Numbered from the stretch's first letter, positions 1 through 9,223 are shown. The stretch: 17,447 nucleotides of DNA from UBA12465 sp964408785 (GCA_964408785.1 CAYPAS010000009.1:1-17447); one strand, 5' to 3'. The notes: generated by a model from the letters alone, not told the origin. Numbers and translations: made by a program.

Positions 1-1706
1 CCCCAGACGATATCTTGAGCCGGAGCAACTATCGGATCACCGGTAGCCGGCTTTAATAGGTTGTGAGAAGAGAGCATCAAAGTTTCCGCTTCTAAACGCG
101 CTTCTTTGGTTAAAGGGACATGGACGGCCATCTGGTCACCATCGAAGTCGGCGTTAAAGGCCGTACAAACGAGAGGGTGAATCTGGATAGCTTTACCTTC
201 AATAAGTATCGGGCGGAAAGCCTGAATACCTAAACGATGCAAAGTCGGAGCGCGGTTAAGAAGAACAAAAGCACCCTTAACAACTTCTTCCAAAATATCC
301 CAAACCTCATCATGTCCAGCTTCGATATAACGGGAAGCACTACGGACATTGTGAACTATTTCTCTCTTAATAAGGTGGGAAATAATGAACGGTTTGAAAA
401 GTTCCAAAGCCATAGTCTTCGGCAAACCGCACTGGTCGAGATTTAAACGCGGATTGACGACGATAACGCTGCGGCCGGAGTAATCGACGCGCTTACCGAG
501 AAGGTTTTGGCGGAAACGACCCTGCTTGCCTTTCAAAGCGTCAGCTAAAGATTTCAACTGTCTCTTCTGGCCAGTGGAAGCCGTAACCGTCTTAGTGTGG
601 CGGGCGGAATTATCAATCAAAGCATCGACAGCTTCCTGAAGCATGCGTTTTTCGTTGCGGCAGATAACTTCCGGGGCGTTCAAATCGACAAGCTGTTTCA
701 AACGATTATTACGGTTAATAATACGGCGATAAAGATCGTTAAGATCAGAAGCGGCGAAACGGCCGCCATCAAGAGCAACCATCGGACGCAAATCCGGAGG
801 CGTAACCGGCAAAACGGTCAAAATCATCCATTCCGGACGAATATTGTTGTTGCGGAAACTCTTCAAAAGTTTCAAGCGCTTAACTAATTTTTCTTTCTTG
901 GAATCAATAGCGTCTTGTAACTTTTCTTCCAAGCTATTAATACTCTTTTCCAAATCAATCTTTTCTAATAAAGAGCGGATAGCTTCAGCACCAATAGAAG
1001 CCTCAAAGATGTGGCCGAACTTGCGGCTCAAATCCTGATACTGCTGTTCACTTAAGATAAGAAGCGGTTTCAACTCTTTTAATTCTTTCTGAACCTGGCC
1101 GAAATCTTCTTCTAGGCGCTCCAAGCGTTCTGCCTTCTGTTTTAAAATTTCTTTAGCCGCGGCCGCTTCTTCGCCACCCTCTTTCTTTAATAAATTATTA
1201 AATTCATTATCAATACTTTTAACTTTGGACTTGTATTCTGCCTTAATCTGTTCAATAGTCGCTTCCTTCAAGGTTTCATCGACATCGGTAACGATAAAAT
1301 TGGCATAATAGATAACTTTTTCCAAAGATTGGATGCCGAGATTCAAAAGTAAGCCGATTTTGGAAGATAAGCCACGCAAAAACCAAATATGAGTAGCCGG
1401 TACCTGTAAAGAAATGTGGCCCAAGCGTTCACGACGAACGATGCTTCTGGTAACCTCAACGCCGCACTTGTCGCAAACAATGCCTTTATAACGTATTTTC
1501 TTATATTTGCCACAAGCGCATTCCCAGTCCTTAGTCGGACCGAAAATCTTTTCGCAGAACAAGCCGTCCTTTTCCGGTTTTTGAGTTCGATAGTTGATAG
1601 TTTCCGGGCGGGTAACCTCGCCGTATGACCATTCAACGATTTCTTCCGGGCTGGCCAATTTCAAACGGATGGCCGCGAAATCGCTAGTTTTTATCGGATT
1701 TAGCAT
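1..1706 (-). CDS. rpoC: DNA-directed RNA polymerase subunit beta' (5' part, runs off left edge)
   Basis: RpoC forms the RNA polymerase active centre and clamp together with RpoB. The frame is open from an ATG at 1704-1706 to the window edge, giving 568 residues, against roughly 1,200-1,400 for the family, so the C-terminal half or more lies outside. Visible landmarks are the N-terminal zinc finger (C63-x-C65 and C78-x-x-C81), the KGKQGRFRQNLLGKRVDYSGRS clamp/switch block (in two parts: KGKQGRFRQNLLG then KRVDYSGRS), LLNRAPTLHRLG, and the catalytic Mg-binding NADFDGDQMAVH starting at residue 518. The equivalent Asn in E. coli is near 458. The roughly 60-residue excess is a Glu/Lys-rich, probably coiled-coil insert at about residues 141-218. 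rpoC follows rpoB after 32 bp and is surely cotranscribed. No Shine-Dalgarno motif precedes the ATG. Identity is certain. Confidence 0.98.
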   Translation of the reverse strand, partial: MLNPIKTSDFAAIRLKLASPEEIVEWSYGEVTRPETINYRTQKPEKDGLFCEKIFGPTKDWECACGKYKKIRYKGIVCDKCGVEVTRSIVRRERLGHISLQVPATHIWFLRGLSSKIGLLLNLGIQSLEKVIYYANFIVTDVDETLKEATIEQIKAEYKSKVKSIDNEFNNLLKKEGGEEAAAAKEILKQKAERLERLEEDFGQVQKELKELKPLLILSEQQYQDLSRKFGHIFEASIGAEAIRSLLEKIDLEKSINSLEEKLQDAIDSKKEKLVKRLKLLKSFRNNNIRPEWMILTVLPVTPPDLRPMVALDGGRFAASDLNDLYRRIINRNNRLKQLVDLNAPEVICRNEKRMLQEAVDALIDNSARHTKTVTASTGQKRQLKSLADALKGKQGRFRQNLLGKRVDYSGRSVIVVNPRLNLDQCGLPKTMALELFKPFIISHLIKREIVHNVRSASRYIEAGHDEVWDILEEVVKGAFVLLNRAPTLHRLGIQAFRPILIEGKAIQIHPLVCTAFNADFDGDQMAVHVPLTKEARLEAETLMLSSHNLLKPATGDPIVAPAQDIVW

Positions 1707-1738
1707 ATGTCTAAATTTAAATTATTTTTTCAAGCGTC

Positions 1739-4700
1739 TTATTCAGCGGCCTCATCGCCGTGGTCTTCCGCCACGGTGGCGATGATTTCTGGTTGAGGCA
1801 CAGCGTATTTATCCTCCTCTTTTATTTCTTCGTCGATTTCCGTGACGACTTCGGAGGCCGGCTGGCCACCTTCACCGCCCAAAAGTTCGACATTTAAACA
1901 GAGGCCTTTAAGTTCGCGGATCAAAACATTGAAAGATTCCGGAACATTAAGTTTTTCTATTTCCTCACCCTTAATAATTGATTCATAAGCCTTACTGCGG
2001 CCAGGAACGTCATCGGATTTAATGGTCAACATTTCCTGTAATATGTGGGAAGCGCCATAACCTTCAAGGGCCCAGACTTCCATTTCACCGAATCTCTGTC
2101 CGCCGAATTGAGCTTTACCACCCAAAGGCTGTTGAGTAATCAAGGAGTAAGGACCGATGGAACGCTGGTGAATCTTATCATCAACCATGTGGTTCAATTT
2201 CAAGACGTATTTATAGCCGACGGTTATCTTATTATCATAAGAATCACCAGTCTTTCCGTCATAAAGAGTAACCTTTCCATCTTCTGGTAAGCCAGCGGCC
2301 TTCAATTGTTCGCGAATCTGATCTTCGGAAATACCATTCAAAGCCGGAGTAACAACTTTATAGCCGAGTTTCTTGGCGGCAAAACCCATATGGGTTTCTA
2401 GTAATTGTCCGAGGTTCATACGAGAGATAATACCCAAAGGAGAAAGGATGACATCGATAGGAGTGCCATCGGCCATAAAAGGCATATCTTCAACCGGAAC
2501 GACACGGGAAATAACACCCTTGTTGCCATGGCGGCCTGACATCTTATCACCAACCTGAATCTTACGTAGGTTAGCGACGGAAACCTGGATGGATTTCAAA
2601 ACGCCAGCTGATAATTTATCGCCTTCTTCACGGGAGAAAATCTTGATATCGACAACCTTGCCGTGTTCGCCATGTTCCAAATATAAAGAGGAATCACGAA
2701 CATCCTTAGCCTTTTCACCGAAAATAGCTCTTAATAATTTTTCCTCAGCCGACAAAGTAGTTTCGCCTTTAGGCGTAATCTTTCCGACTAAAATATCGCC
2801 GGAAGAAACTTCCGCGCCGATATTGATAATACCCTCTTCATCAAGATTCTTAAGCTTCTCTTCGCTGATGTTCGGAATATCATTAGTGATAACTTCCGGA
2901 CCTAACTTGGTATCACGAACATCGATAGTATAATTTTCAATATGGATGGAAGAATAGACGTCTTCCTTAACCAAACGTTCTGAAATAATAACGGCGTCTT
3001 CATAATTGAAACCCTCCCAAGTCATGAAAGCGACGAGAACATTGCGACCCAAAGATAATTCACCATTATCAATTGCCGGGCCATCGGAAAGGATATCTCC
3101 CTTCTTTACCTTATCGCCGAGATTAATAACTGGATGCTGGTTGATACAAGTAGACGAGTTAGAACGGAGGAATTTATTCAAATTATAATGATAACGCTCG
3201 CCTTTCTTATCTTCTAAAACAATATGAGCGGCATCGACTTCAACGATAGTGCCATCCGTTTTAGCAACAGCGACGTGGCCGCTATCACGAGCGGCACGTT
3301 CTTCAACGCCGGTACCGACAATCGGAGATTCAGCTTTAACCAAAGGAATCGCCTGACGTTGCATGTTCGTTCCCATGAGCGAGCGCTGACCATCGTTGTG
3401 TTCCATGAAAGGAATCAAACTGGTAGCGATAGAAATAATCTGGTTAGCGGCTAAACCGACAAAATCAATCTTGTCGACATCTTCAACGCCCGGCTGACCA
3501 TTTTTTCTAACTTCATATTTACTGACCATCATGTAACCATCACCATCTAACGGGATGGTAGCATCGACGGTCGTATATTTTTCTTCTTCAAAAGCGTCAA
3601 GATAAACGATTTCATCAGTAACCCGGCTGCCGCGCTTGTCGCGGACGACTTTGCGATAAGGGCTTTCCAAAAATCCATAACTATTCAAACGAGCATAGCT
3701 GGCCAAATGACCGACTAAGCCGATGTTCGGACCTTCCGGAGTAGCAATCGGACAGATACGACCATAATGAGTAGCGTGAACGTCGCGGACATCGAAACCA
3801 GCACGTTCGCGAGTCAAACCGCCCGGACCCATCGCCGATAAACGACGCTTGTGTTCCAATTCGGCTAAAGGATTAACCTGGTCCATGAATTGCGATAGCT
3901 GAGAAGACATGAAGAATTCACGGATAACACCGATAACCGGACGAGCGTTTATTAATTTGCTTGGTGTCAAAGAAGCGATATCAGAAGTGGACATGCGATC
4001 CTTGATGATTCTTTCCATACGGGAAAGACCGACACGGAAACGGGTCTGAATCAAGCCGCCAATAGCGCGGATACGGCGATTGCCGAGATGATCGATATCA
4101 TCTTCTGGTTCTTTAGTAATATTTAAACGGATGACTTCCTTGATAATCAAAACTAAATCTTCTTTTCTTAGAATGCGGTTTTCTTTTTTAGTGGCCGGCA
4201 AATCAAGGCTGAAACGGCGATTAAGCTTATAGCGTCCAACGCGGCCGAAATCATAACGATCAAAACGGAAGAACATCGAATGGATGAGTTGGCGAGCATT
4301 ATCAACTGAAGCCAAATCTCCCGGACGGATACGGCGATAAACTTCCTGCAAACCTTCCGCTTCATTTTTAGCGGCATCTTTTTCGATGGTTGATTCGATA
4401 AAAGTTTTTTCCTCATTGTTCTTGACCAAATCGACATCGGCGAAAAGCTTAATGAGTTCTTCATCACTTTCATAACCAAAAGCTCTAAGCAAGGAAGTAA
4501 CGGCTACCTTACGCTTGCGATCGATGCGGACCCAAAGGACTTTATTGTAATCAGTTTCTATTTCCAACCAAGCACCGCGGTTCGGAATGATTTTCGCGCC
4601 ATAGCATTTCTTGCCCTTAATAAATTCTGAGGTGAACATAACACCAGCGGAACGGATAAGCTGGGAAACTACGACTCTTTCGATGCCATTGATAATGAAA

Positions 4701-5044
4701 GTTCCTTTATCGGTCATGATCGGGAAATCACCCAAAAATACCTCCTGATTCAGGGACTTGCCAGTCTTCTTATTAACTAAACGGGTTTTAACGCGCAAAG
4801 GAGCTTCGTAGGTGATATTTTTTTCACGACTTTCAACCTCGCTGAATTTCGGTTCATCAAGATAATAATCATCAAGATACAATTCAAGATCGCGGCCGAT
4901 AAAATCGCTCACGGGATTGATTTCATCAAAGAGCTCGCCTAAACCCTCCTTAAGAAACCAGCGGTAGCTGTCAGTCTGGATCTCAATGAGATCTGGCATG
5001 GCCATGACGTCAGCGGCGCTGGAAAAAGATTTGCGTTTTAGCAT
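1739..5044 (-). CDS. rpoB: DNA-directed RNA polymerase subunit beta
   Basis: RpoB is the second large catalytic subunit of RNA polymerase. The 1101-residue product is compact (E. coli has 1342) and lacks the big lineage-specific inserts. The rifampicin-binding cluster lies at about residues 380-408 (SSQLSQFMDQ ... HKRRLSAMGPGGL). It keeps the residues equivalent to E. coli Q513, D516, H526, R529 and S531 (here Q385, D388, H398, R401, S403), while L533 is Met405. TPEGPNIGL follows at about 435. GDKMSGRHGNKG (832-843) carries the two active-site lysines K834 and K842, and the C-terminal RFGEMEVWALEGYGA block at about 984 contacts beta'. The last 40 residues form an acidic tail. rplJ and rplL, the usual upstream partners, are absent; a Mur ligase gene sits 166 bp upstream. 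The ATG has no Shine-Dalgarno motif. Confidence 0.99.
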   Translation of the reverse strand: MLKRKSFSSAADVMAMPDLIEIQTDSYRWFLKEGLGELFDEINPVSDFIGRDLELYLDDYYLDEPKFSEVESREKNITYEAPLRVKTRLVNKKTGKSLNQEVFLGDFPIMTDKGTFIINGIERVVVSQLIRSAGVMFTSEFIKGKKCYGAKIIPNRGAWLEIETDYNKVLWVRIDRKRKVAVTSLLRAFGYESDEELIKLFADVDLVKNNEEKTFIESTIEKDAAKNEAEGLQEVYRRIRPGDLASVDNARQLIHSMFFRFDRYDFGRVGRYKLNRRFSLDLPATKKENRILRKEDLVLIIKEVIRLNITKEPEDDIDHLGNRRIRAIGGLIQTRFRVGLSRMERIIKDRMSTSDIASLTPSKLINARPVIGVIREFFMSSQLSQFMDQVNPLAELEHKRRLSAMGPGGLTRERAGFDVRDVHATHYGRICPIATPEGPNIGLVGHLASYARLNSYGFLESPYRKVVRDKRGSRVTDEIVYLDAFEEEKYTTVDATIPLDGDGYMMVSKYEVRKNGQPGVEDVDKIDFVGLAANQIISIATSLIPFMEHNDGQRSLMGTNMQRQAIPLVKAESPIVGTGVEERAARDSGHVAVAKTDGTIVEVDAAHIVLEDKKGERYHYNLNKFLRSNSSTCINQHPVINLGDKVKKGDILSDGPAIDNGELSLGRNVLVAFMTWEGFNYEDAVIISERLVKEDVYSSIHIENYTIDVRDTKLGPEVITNDIPNISEEKLKNLDEEGIINIGAEVSSGDILVGKITPKGETTLSAEEKLLRAIFGEKAKDVRDSSLYLEHGEHGKVVDIKIFSREEGDKLSAGVLKSIQVSVANLRKIQVGDKMSGRHGNKGVISRVVPVEDMPFMADGTPIDVILSPLGIISRMNLGQLLETHMGFAAKKLGYKVVTPALNGISEDQIREQLKAAGLPEDGKVTLYDGKTGDSYDNKITVGYKYVLKLNHMVDDKIHQRSIGPYSLITQQPLGGKAQFGGQRFGEMEVWALEGYGASHILQEMLTIKSDDVPGRSKAYESIIKGEEIEKLNVPESFNVLIRELKGLCLNVELLGGEGGQPASEVVTEIDEEIKEEDKYAVPQPEIIATVAEDHGDEAAE

Positions 5045-5161
5045 AGCGCGTATATAAAAAGAGAAATATAAATAAGCTAGTCATTTTTAAACCAAAAAAA
5101 TCCCAATCCCAAAAAGGCTTGAGTTTAAAAAGCTATTAAATTAACTTATTTTTTTATAAAT

Positions 5162-5196
5162 CACTTTTTTATTAAAAAAGTGTTAAGATAACTTAA
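5162..5196. repeat. Two adjacent AT-rich inverted repeats in the rpoB leader
   Basis: A perfect 9-bp inverted repeat (CACTTTTTT / AAAAAAGTG, 3-nt loop) spans 5162-5182. A second, TTAAG-ATAA-CTTAA, spans 5183-5196. They lie directly after the Mur ligase stop and about 120-150 bp before the rpoB start, in the only long gap of the ftsK-rpoC block. On the minus strand neither is followed by a U-run: the sequence after the first is A-rich. So they are not convincing intrinsic terminators. A protein-binding site or a weak attenuating structure is possible, but AT-rich chance symmetry cannot be excluded. Confidence 0.35.
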
Positions 5197-5210
5197 TAAT
5201 AATATGCTAA

Positions 5211-6641
5211 TTATTTTTTGTCAATACACAATTTTTCAACAATTGCTTCCCTGACGATTTCTCTTTCATCCCATGGCATTTTGGCGCCGCCAGCCAGACA
5301 AATTGATTGCTCCGCGCCCTTGCCAGTAAACAAGACAATATCATCTTTTTCTGCTAATTCTACAGCTTTTTTTATAGCTTCGCGCCGATCATAAATTTTA
5401 AAAAGATCTTTCCCTTCTTCTTTGCCGGAATTCTCGGCGCCGATAGCCACTGCTTCCATAATCTTCAAAGGATCTTCATCGTAAGGGTCTTCATTGGTGA
5501 CAACTACGTAATCTGCTTTACGGCCAGCGATTTCTCCTAAAATCGGTCGGCGGGAACGATCGCGGCCGCCGCCGGCTGAACCTAAAACATGGATAATGCG
5601 CTGATGCGGCAAAATATCTACAACTTGATAAAGCTTTTCTAAAGCTTTCGGCTCAAAAGAATAATCAACTATAGCCGTAAAATCCTGGCCAGCCGAAATC
5701 ATTTCTAGTTTTCCAGCTAAACCACGAACCTCTTCCAAACCGTCTTTAATAGTAGCAAAAGGCAGTCTCTGACTTAAACCAACAGCCGCCGCCGCTAAAG
5801 CATTTTGCGCGTTAAAGGCGCCCAATAAACGCAAATTTACCACCTGATCTTGAATAGAAACTCTAGTGCCACTAGACAAAGACTCCACATCACCACCAAG
5901 CAAGAACTGAAAATCCTTAGTGCCGGCGCTCTCCCGCAGTTGTTTTTCTAATTCAGAAGCATTTTTTGAAGACAAAGAATAAGCGATTTTCGATTCGCTC
6001 CAGAAATTTAAAAAATACGGAGCGTGTTCGTCGTCGCCATTAACGATTATAGTTTTGGAAATCCTGGTTAAATCTAATTTTTTTAATTCGCTTGAAGGTT
6101 CAGTAACGTGGCGATGATCATCAACGTATTTCGGCTGACAATTCTTTAAATGGGCGAAAAGCTTGCCTTTAGCCGCCCGATAATTTTCAAAACTACCATG
6201 TGATTCGATATGTTCTGGATATATTCCGGTAAAAACCAGGACGTCGTAATTGATAAAACGATGGCGAAATTGTTCTATACCTTCGGAAGTGGTTTCAATA
6301 ACGGCATAACAGCAATTATTCTTCAGCATCCTAAAAAGTAATTTCTGAATGAAAAAGCGGCCAGGCATAGTCATCTTTTTGTCATTCAGCCATTCACGAT
6401 TGCCATCAGAAAAAACCGCCGTTGAAGTGAAGCCGGTCTTATAGCCGGCGGCCGTCAATAAATTGGCCAAAAAATAAACGGTTGAAGTCTTGCCAGTAGT
6501 GCCGGTAACGCCGATAACAACTAAGCGTCGGCTAGGAAAGCGATAAAACAAGGCAGCCAAGAAAGCTAGGGAATAATGGTAATAAGGTTGCAAAACCTTA
6601 AATAAACGCCTGGGTATGATTTTTTTGATCTTATCAAACAT
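5211..6641 (-). CDS. MurE-like Mur ligase (UDP-MurNAc-dipeptide ligase family)
   Basis: This is an ATP-dependent amide ligase of the Mur family, closest by motif to MurE, which adds the third amino acid to UDP-MurNAc-Ala-Glu. Visible motifs: P-loop GVTGTTGKTS (44-53); TTSEGIEQ (117-124, where MurE has SSHGL); PEHIESHGSFENY (142-154); Lys158 in RAAKGKLF, the position of the carbamylated lysine; GAFNAQNALAA (274-284); IVDYSFEPKAL (324-334, MurE IVDYAHTPDAL); GSAGGGRDRSRRP (354-366); TNEDPY (382-387), where DAP-specific enzymes have DNPR; and GKGAEQ (440-445, usually GKGHE). The P-loop begins about 60 residues earlier than in E. coli MurE. The N-terminal UDP-binding domain is therefore largely missing and replaced by a short basic and hydrophobic stretch (residues 1-40). 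The 11-bp gap to ftsK implies cotranscription. The family is sure; substrate and exact step are not, so no symbol is given. Confidence 0.88.
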   Translation of the reverse strand: MFDKIKKIIPRRLFKVLQPYYHYSLAFLAALFYRFPSRRLVVIGVTGTTGKTSTVYFLANLLTAAGYKTGFTSTAVFSDGNREWLNDKKMTMPGRFFIQKLLFRMLKNNCCYAVIETTSEGIEQFRHRFINYDVLVFTGIYPEHIESHGSFENYRAAKGKLFAHLKNCQPKYVDDHRHVTEPSSELKKLDLTRISKTIIVNGDDEHAPYFLNFWSESKIAYSLSSKNASELEKQLRESAGTKDFQFLLGGDVESLSSGTRVSIQDQVVNLRLLGAFNAQNALAAAAVGLSQRLPFATIKDGLEEVRGLAGKLEMISAGQDFTAIVDYSFEPKALEKLYQVVDILPHQRIIHVLGSAGGGRDRSRRPILGEIAGRKADYVVVTNEDPYDEDPLKIMEAVAIGAENSGKEEGKDLFKIYDRREAIKKAVELAEKDDIVLFTGKGAEQSICLAGGAKMPWDEREIVREAIVEKLCIDKK

Positions 6642-6652
6642 AGATGTTTATT

Positions 6653-9223
6653 TTAGCGCGAAAAGAACATTTCGTCATCATCTTCTAGAGGATTAGCATT
6701 TTTCTTTGATTCCGCGGGGCTTTCCGTCGTTTCTTCATGTTCTGAATTTTCTTCTTCATCAACATCTTCTTCCCGCTCACGAATATCTTCTAAAATTTCA
6801 TCTTCATCATTGATAACGTCCTCTTCTTCCTCTACCGTTAACGACAACTCTTCCTCCGTTTCTTCATTTTCTTCTTCAGGTTCGCTGGCTTCATTTTCAG
6901 AGAAAATCAAACCCTCGCCGCCCTCATCCTCTAAATAACTTTCTGGAGCGGTTGATTCAGAACGTTTGTGAATAGGAGCGGCGCTCAAACCGCCGTTCAT
7001 CATAGACTCATACTGATCCTGGCTGATTAAGACTTCGCGCGGCTTAGCCCCGTTAACTGGTCCGATTATGCCGGACTCTTCCAACATATCAAGAATTTTA
7101 GCGGCTCGTCCGTAACCGATAGACAAACGGCGCTGTAACATAGAAGTCGAGGCTTTACCAGCTTTAATGATAATATTTTTTGCCTCTTCAAATAGCTCAT
7201 CTTCGTCGCCATGCGTGCCATCAAGGCCGATGCCGGCGTTGCCGCTAACTTTCTGGCGGTCGGTAACACCTTCTAAATATTCAGCTGGACCGCTTTTTTC
7301 TTTTATATAATTTACAACATCGTTTATTTCATTGTCGCTCAAATAAGCGCCCTGGATACGTTTGGGTTTAGCGAATTCGGCGGTTGAGAAAAGCATGTCT
7401 CCCTGGCCTAATAATTTTTCCGCGCCAGAAGCGTCTAAAATAGTCTTGGAATCAACGACGGAGGCAACCGAAAAAGCAATACGAGACGGGATATTAGCCT
7501 TGATGAGACCGGTAATAACATCGACGCTCGGACGCTGAGTGGCTAATATCAAGTGGATACCAATGGCCCGCGACATCTGAGCCAAGCGAATGATTGCCGC
7601 TTCCATATCTTTACCAGCGGTCATCATGAAATCCGCCAATTCATCAATAATGAAAACGATATACGGTAATTTTTCACTGGAAGACTGGTTATATGACTGA
7701 ATATTTTTCTTGCCAGCCTTATTGAGAATATCATAACGACGATCCATTTCATTCAAACACCACTTCAAAGCGTTTATCGTCTTAGAAACTTCAGTAATAA
7801 CCGGCGTTAAAAGATGCGGGATGCCGTTATAAGTCGGCAATTCAACGCGCTTGGGATCGACCATGATGAAGCGTAAATCTTCCGGGTTATTCTGATAAAG
7901 CAAGCTGACGATAATCGCGTTCAAACAGACTGATTTACCAGAATTAGTCGCGCCGGCAACCAATAAATGAGGCATCCTGGTTAAATCATAGAGCCAAGAA
8001 GTGCCAGCCACATCCTTACCGAGAGCAATCATTAAATTATTCTTGCGGTTTCTAAAAACATCGTCTTCTAAAATTTCCCGCAAACCGACAATGGCTTTCG
8101 CTTTATTAGGAACCTCGACGCCAACCAGAGATTTGCCCGGTATTGGCGCTTCAATACGGATAGGATGAGCGGCCAAGGCCAAAGAAAGATCATTATTCAA
8201 AGTAGTAATCCGCGCTAATTTAACGCCTTCAGCCGGACGGAAAGTATATTGAGTAACAGTCGGACCAACTTTGGTTTCTCCCATTTCCACTGGAATACCG
8301 AATTTTTCCAAAGTCTTTTGGATTTTCAAGGTGTTAACTTCCGTATCACCGCCGTGGGCTTTGGTCGTTTTATTATTTAAAAGCTCTATCGGCAAATCAA
8401 TCTTGATACTGCGCTTGGGCCAAACAATCTTTTCTTGAATTTTCGGACCGTCATGACGTACGGCTCGCAAAGGCTCTGCCTCTAAAACTGTTTCCTCTTT
8501 GGCGTTTAATTCTTTTTTCTGCCAAGCGCCAAGTATTTCTTCACGAGCGGCCGCAATTAATTCTTCCTTGCTAACCGCCACCTCTTCCTTCACCGCCGGC
8601 GACTCATCAGCATCTTCATCGTCATCCTCTTCTTGTTTGCCAGAAAAAATCTGTCGAAAAAAAGCGGCAAAAGGCGAAAATATTTTTGCCCAGATGCTTT
8701 CATTGCCGATTAAACGGCTTAAGGAAGTGTTAAAGACTAAAACTAGAGCAGTTAATAAGAAGGCGAAAAGAATAACTACGCCGCCCCAAAAACCGAAAAG
8801 GTAAGAAAATAAACGGCTGAGATAATAACCGACGTAACCGCCGCCGCTGCCGCTTTCTACCGAAACTAACCAATCTGATTGTTCAATAAAAAAGTGGAAT
8901 AATGTCTGATAGGAAAAGAAAAGGAGACCAAGCCCTAAATAATCGACAAAACCCAGGGAGCGGCGAGAAAAGCCACCAAGAATAAAAGCCCAATAGAAAA
9001 AAATAAAAGGCACTAACCACTTGCCCCAGCCAAAAATCAAAGTCAGCCACAAAGACAGAAAACTGCCGAAATGACCGGATAAATTAAACAAACCGAGCAA
9101 GCTAATCAAGCCGCAAACAATGGTAATCAGGATGGCTATCGAACGTTTTGCCTGATCATCGAGATCGAATTCTGGCAAACTGACGTAATCCAAGGGATTA
9201 TTATTTTTTTTCTTTCTGGACAT
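6653..9223 (-). CDS. ftsK: FtsK/SpoIIIE-type DNA translocase with acidic C-terminal tail
   Basis: FtsK is a septal membrane-anchored ATP-driven DNA pump that clears and aligns chromosome termini during division. The 856-residue protein has about four hydrophobic segments (about 28-48, 58-84, 92-112, 135-165). A charged linker (196-250) follows, then the alpha/beta motor with Walker A GATNSGKS (424-431), Walker B IIDELAD (525-531) and LATQRPSVDVITG (560-572). A C-terminal winged-helix gamma domain (about 674-735, including YGRAAKILDMLE) reads polar DNA motifs in known homologues. Beyond gamma comes an unusual tail of over 100 residues (744-856), extremely rich in Glu/Asp and ending LEDDDEMFFSR. 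Most FtsK proteins stop shortly after gamma. It is the first gene of its transcript, preceded by an extended -10 promoter, and the Mur ligase follows after 11 bp. No Shine-Dalgarno motif is visible at the ATG. Confidence 0.97.
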   Translation of the reverse strand: MSRKKKNNNPLDYVSLPEFDLDDQAKRSIAILITIVCGLISLLGLFNLSGHFGSFLSLWLTLIFGWGKWLVPFIFFYWAFILGGFSRRSLGFVDYLGLGLLFFSYQTLFHFFIEQSDWLVSVESGSGGGYVGYYLSRLFSYLFGFWGGVVILFAFLLTALVLVFNTSLSRLIGNESIWAKIFSPFAAFFRQIFSGKQEEDDDEDADESPAVKEEVAVSKEELIAAAREEILGAWQKKELNAKEETVLEAEPLRAVRHDGPKIQEKIVWPKRSIKIDLPIELLNNKTTKAHGGDTEVNTLKIQKTLEKFGIPVEMGETKVGPTVTQYTFRPAEGVKLARITTLNNDLSLALAAHPIRIEAPIPGKSLVGVEVPNKAKAIVGLREILEDDVFRNRKNNLMIALGKDVAGTSWLYDLTRMPHLLVAGATNSGKSVCLNAIIVSLLYQNNPEDLRFIMVDPKRVELPTYNGIPHLLTPVITEVSKTINALKWCLNEMDRRYDILNKAGKKNIQSYNQSSSEKLPYIVFIIDELADFMMTAGKDMEAAIIRLAQMSRAIGIHLILATQRPSVDVITGLIKANIPSRIAFSVASVVDSKTILDASGAEKLLGQGDMLFSTAEFAKPKRIQGAYLSDNEINDVVNYIKEKSGPAEYLEGVTDRQKVSGNAGIGLDGTHGDEDELFEEAKNIIIKAGKASTSMLQRRLSIGYGRAAKILDMLEESGIIGPVNGAKPREVLISQDQYESMMNGGLSAAPIHKRSESTAPESYLEDEGGEGLIFSENEASEPEEENEETEEELSLTVEEEEDVINDEDEILEDIREREEDVDEEENSEHEETTESPAESKKNANPLEDDDEMFFSR

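Noticed and set aside
3835..3927. Rifampicin-resistance substitution in rpoB
   Set aside because: Residues equivalent to E. coli Q513, D516, H526, R529 and S531 are all the sensitive type; L533 is Met, a conservative change.
5060..5105. Minus-strand TTGGTT-19-TATATT as an rpoB promoter
   Set aside because: The -35 is poor, the spacing is long, and such hexamers arise readily in AT-rich DNA.
6653..6960. CTT/TTC-rich plus-strand tract as a DNA repeat
   Set aside because: It is explained by Glu/Asp codons of the FtsK tail on the minus strand and is not an exact tandem repeat.
8499..8804. Plus-strand Ser-rich open frame opposite ftsK, and similar frames opposite rpoB, rpoC and gpmI
   Set aside because: They are antisense shadows of well-identified genes with no start signals or recognisable domains.
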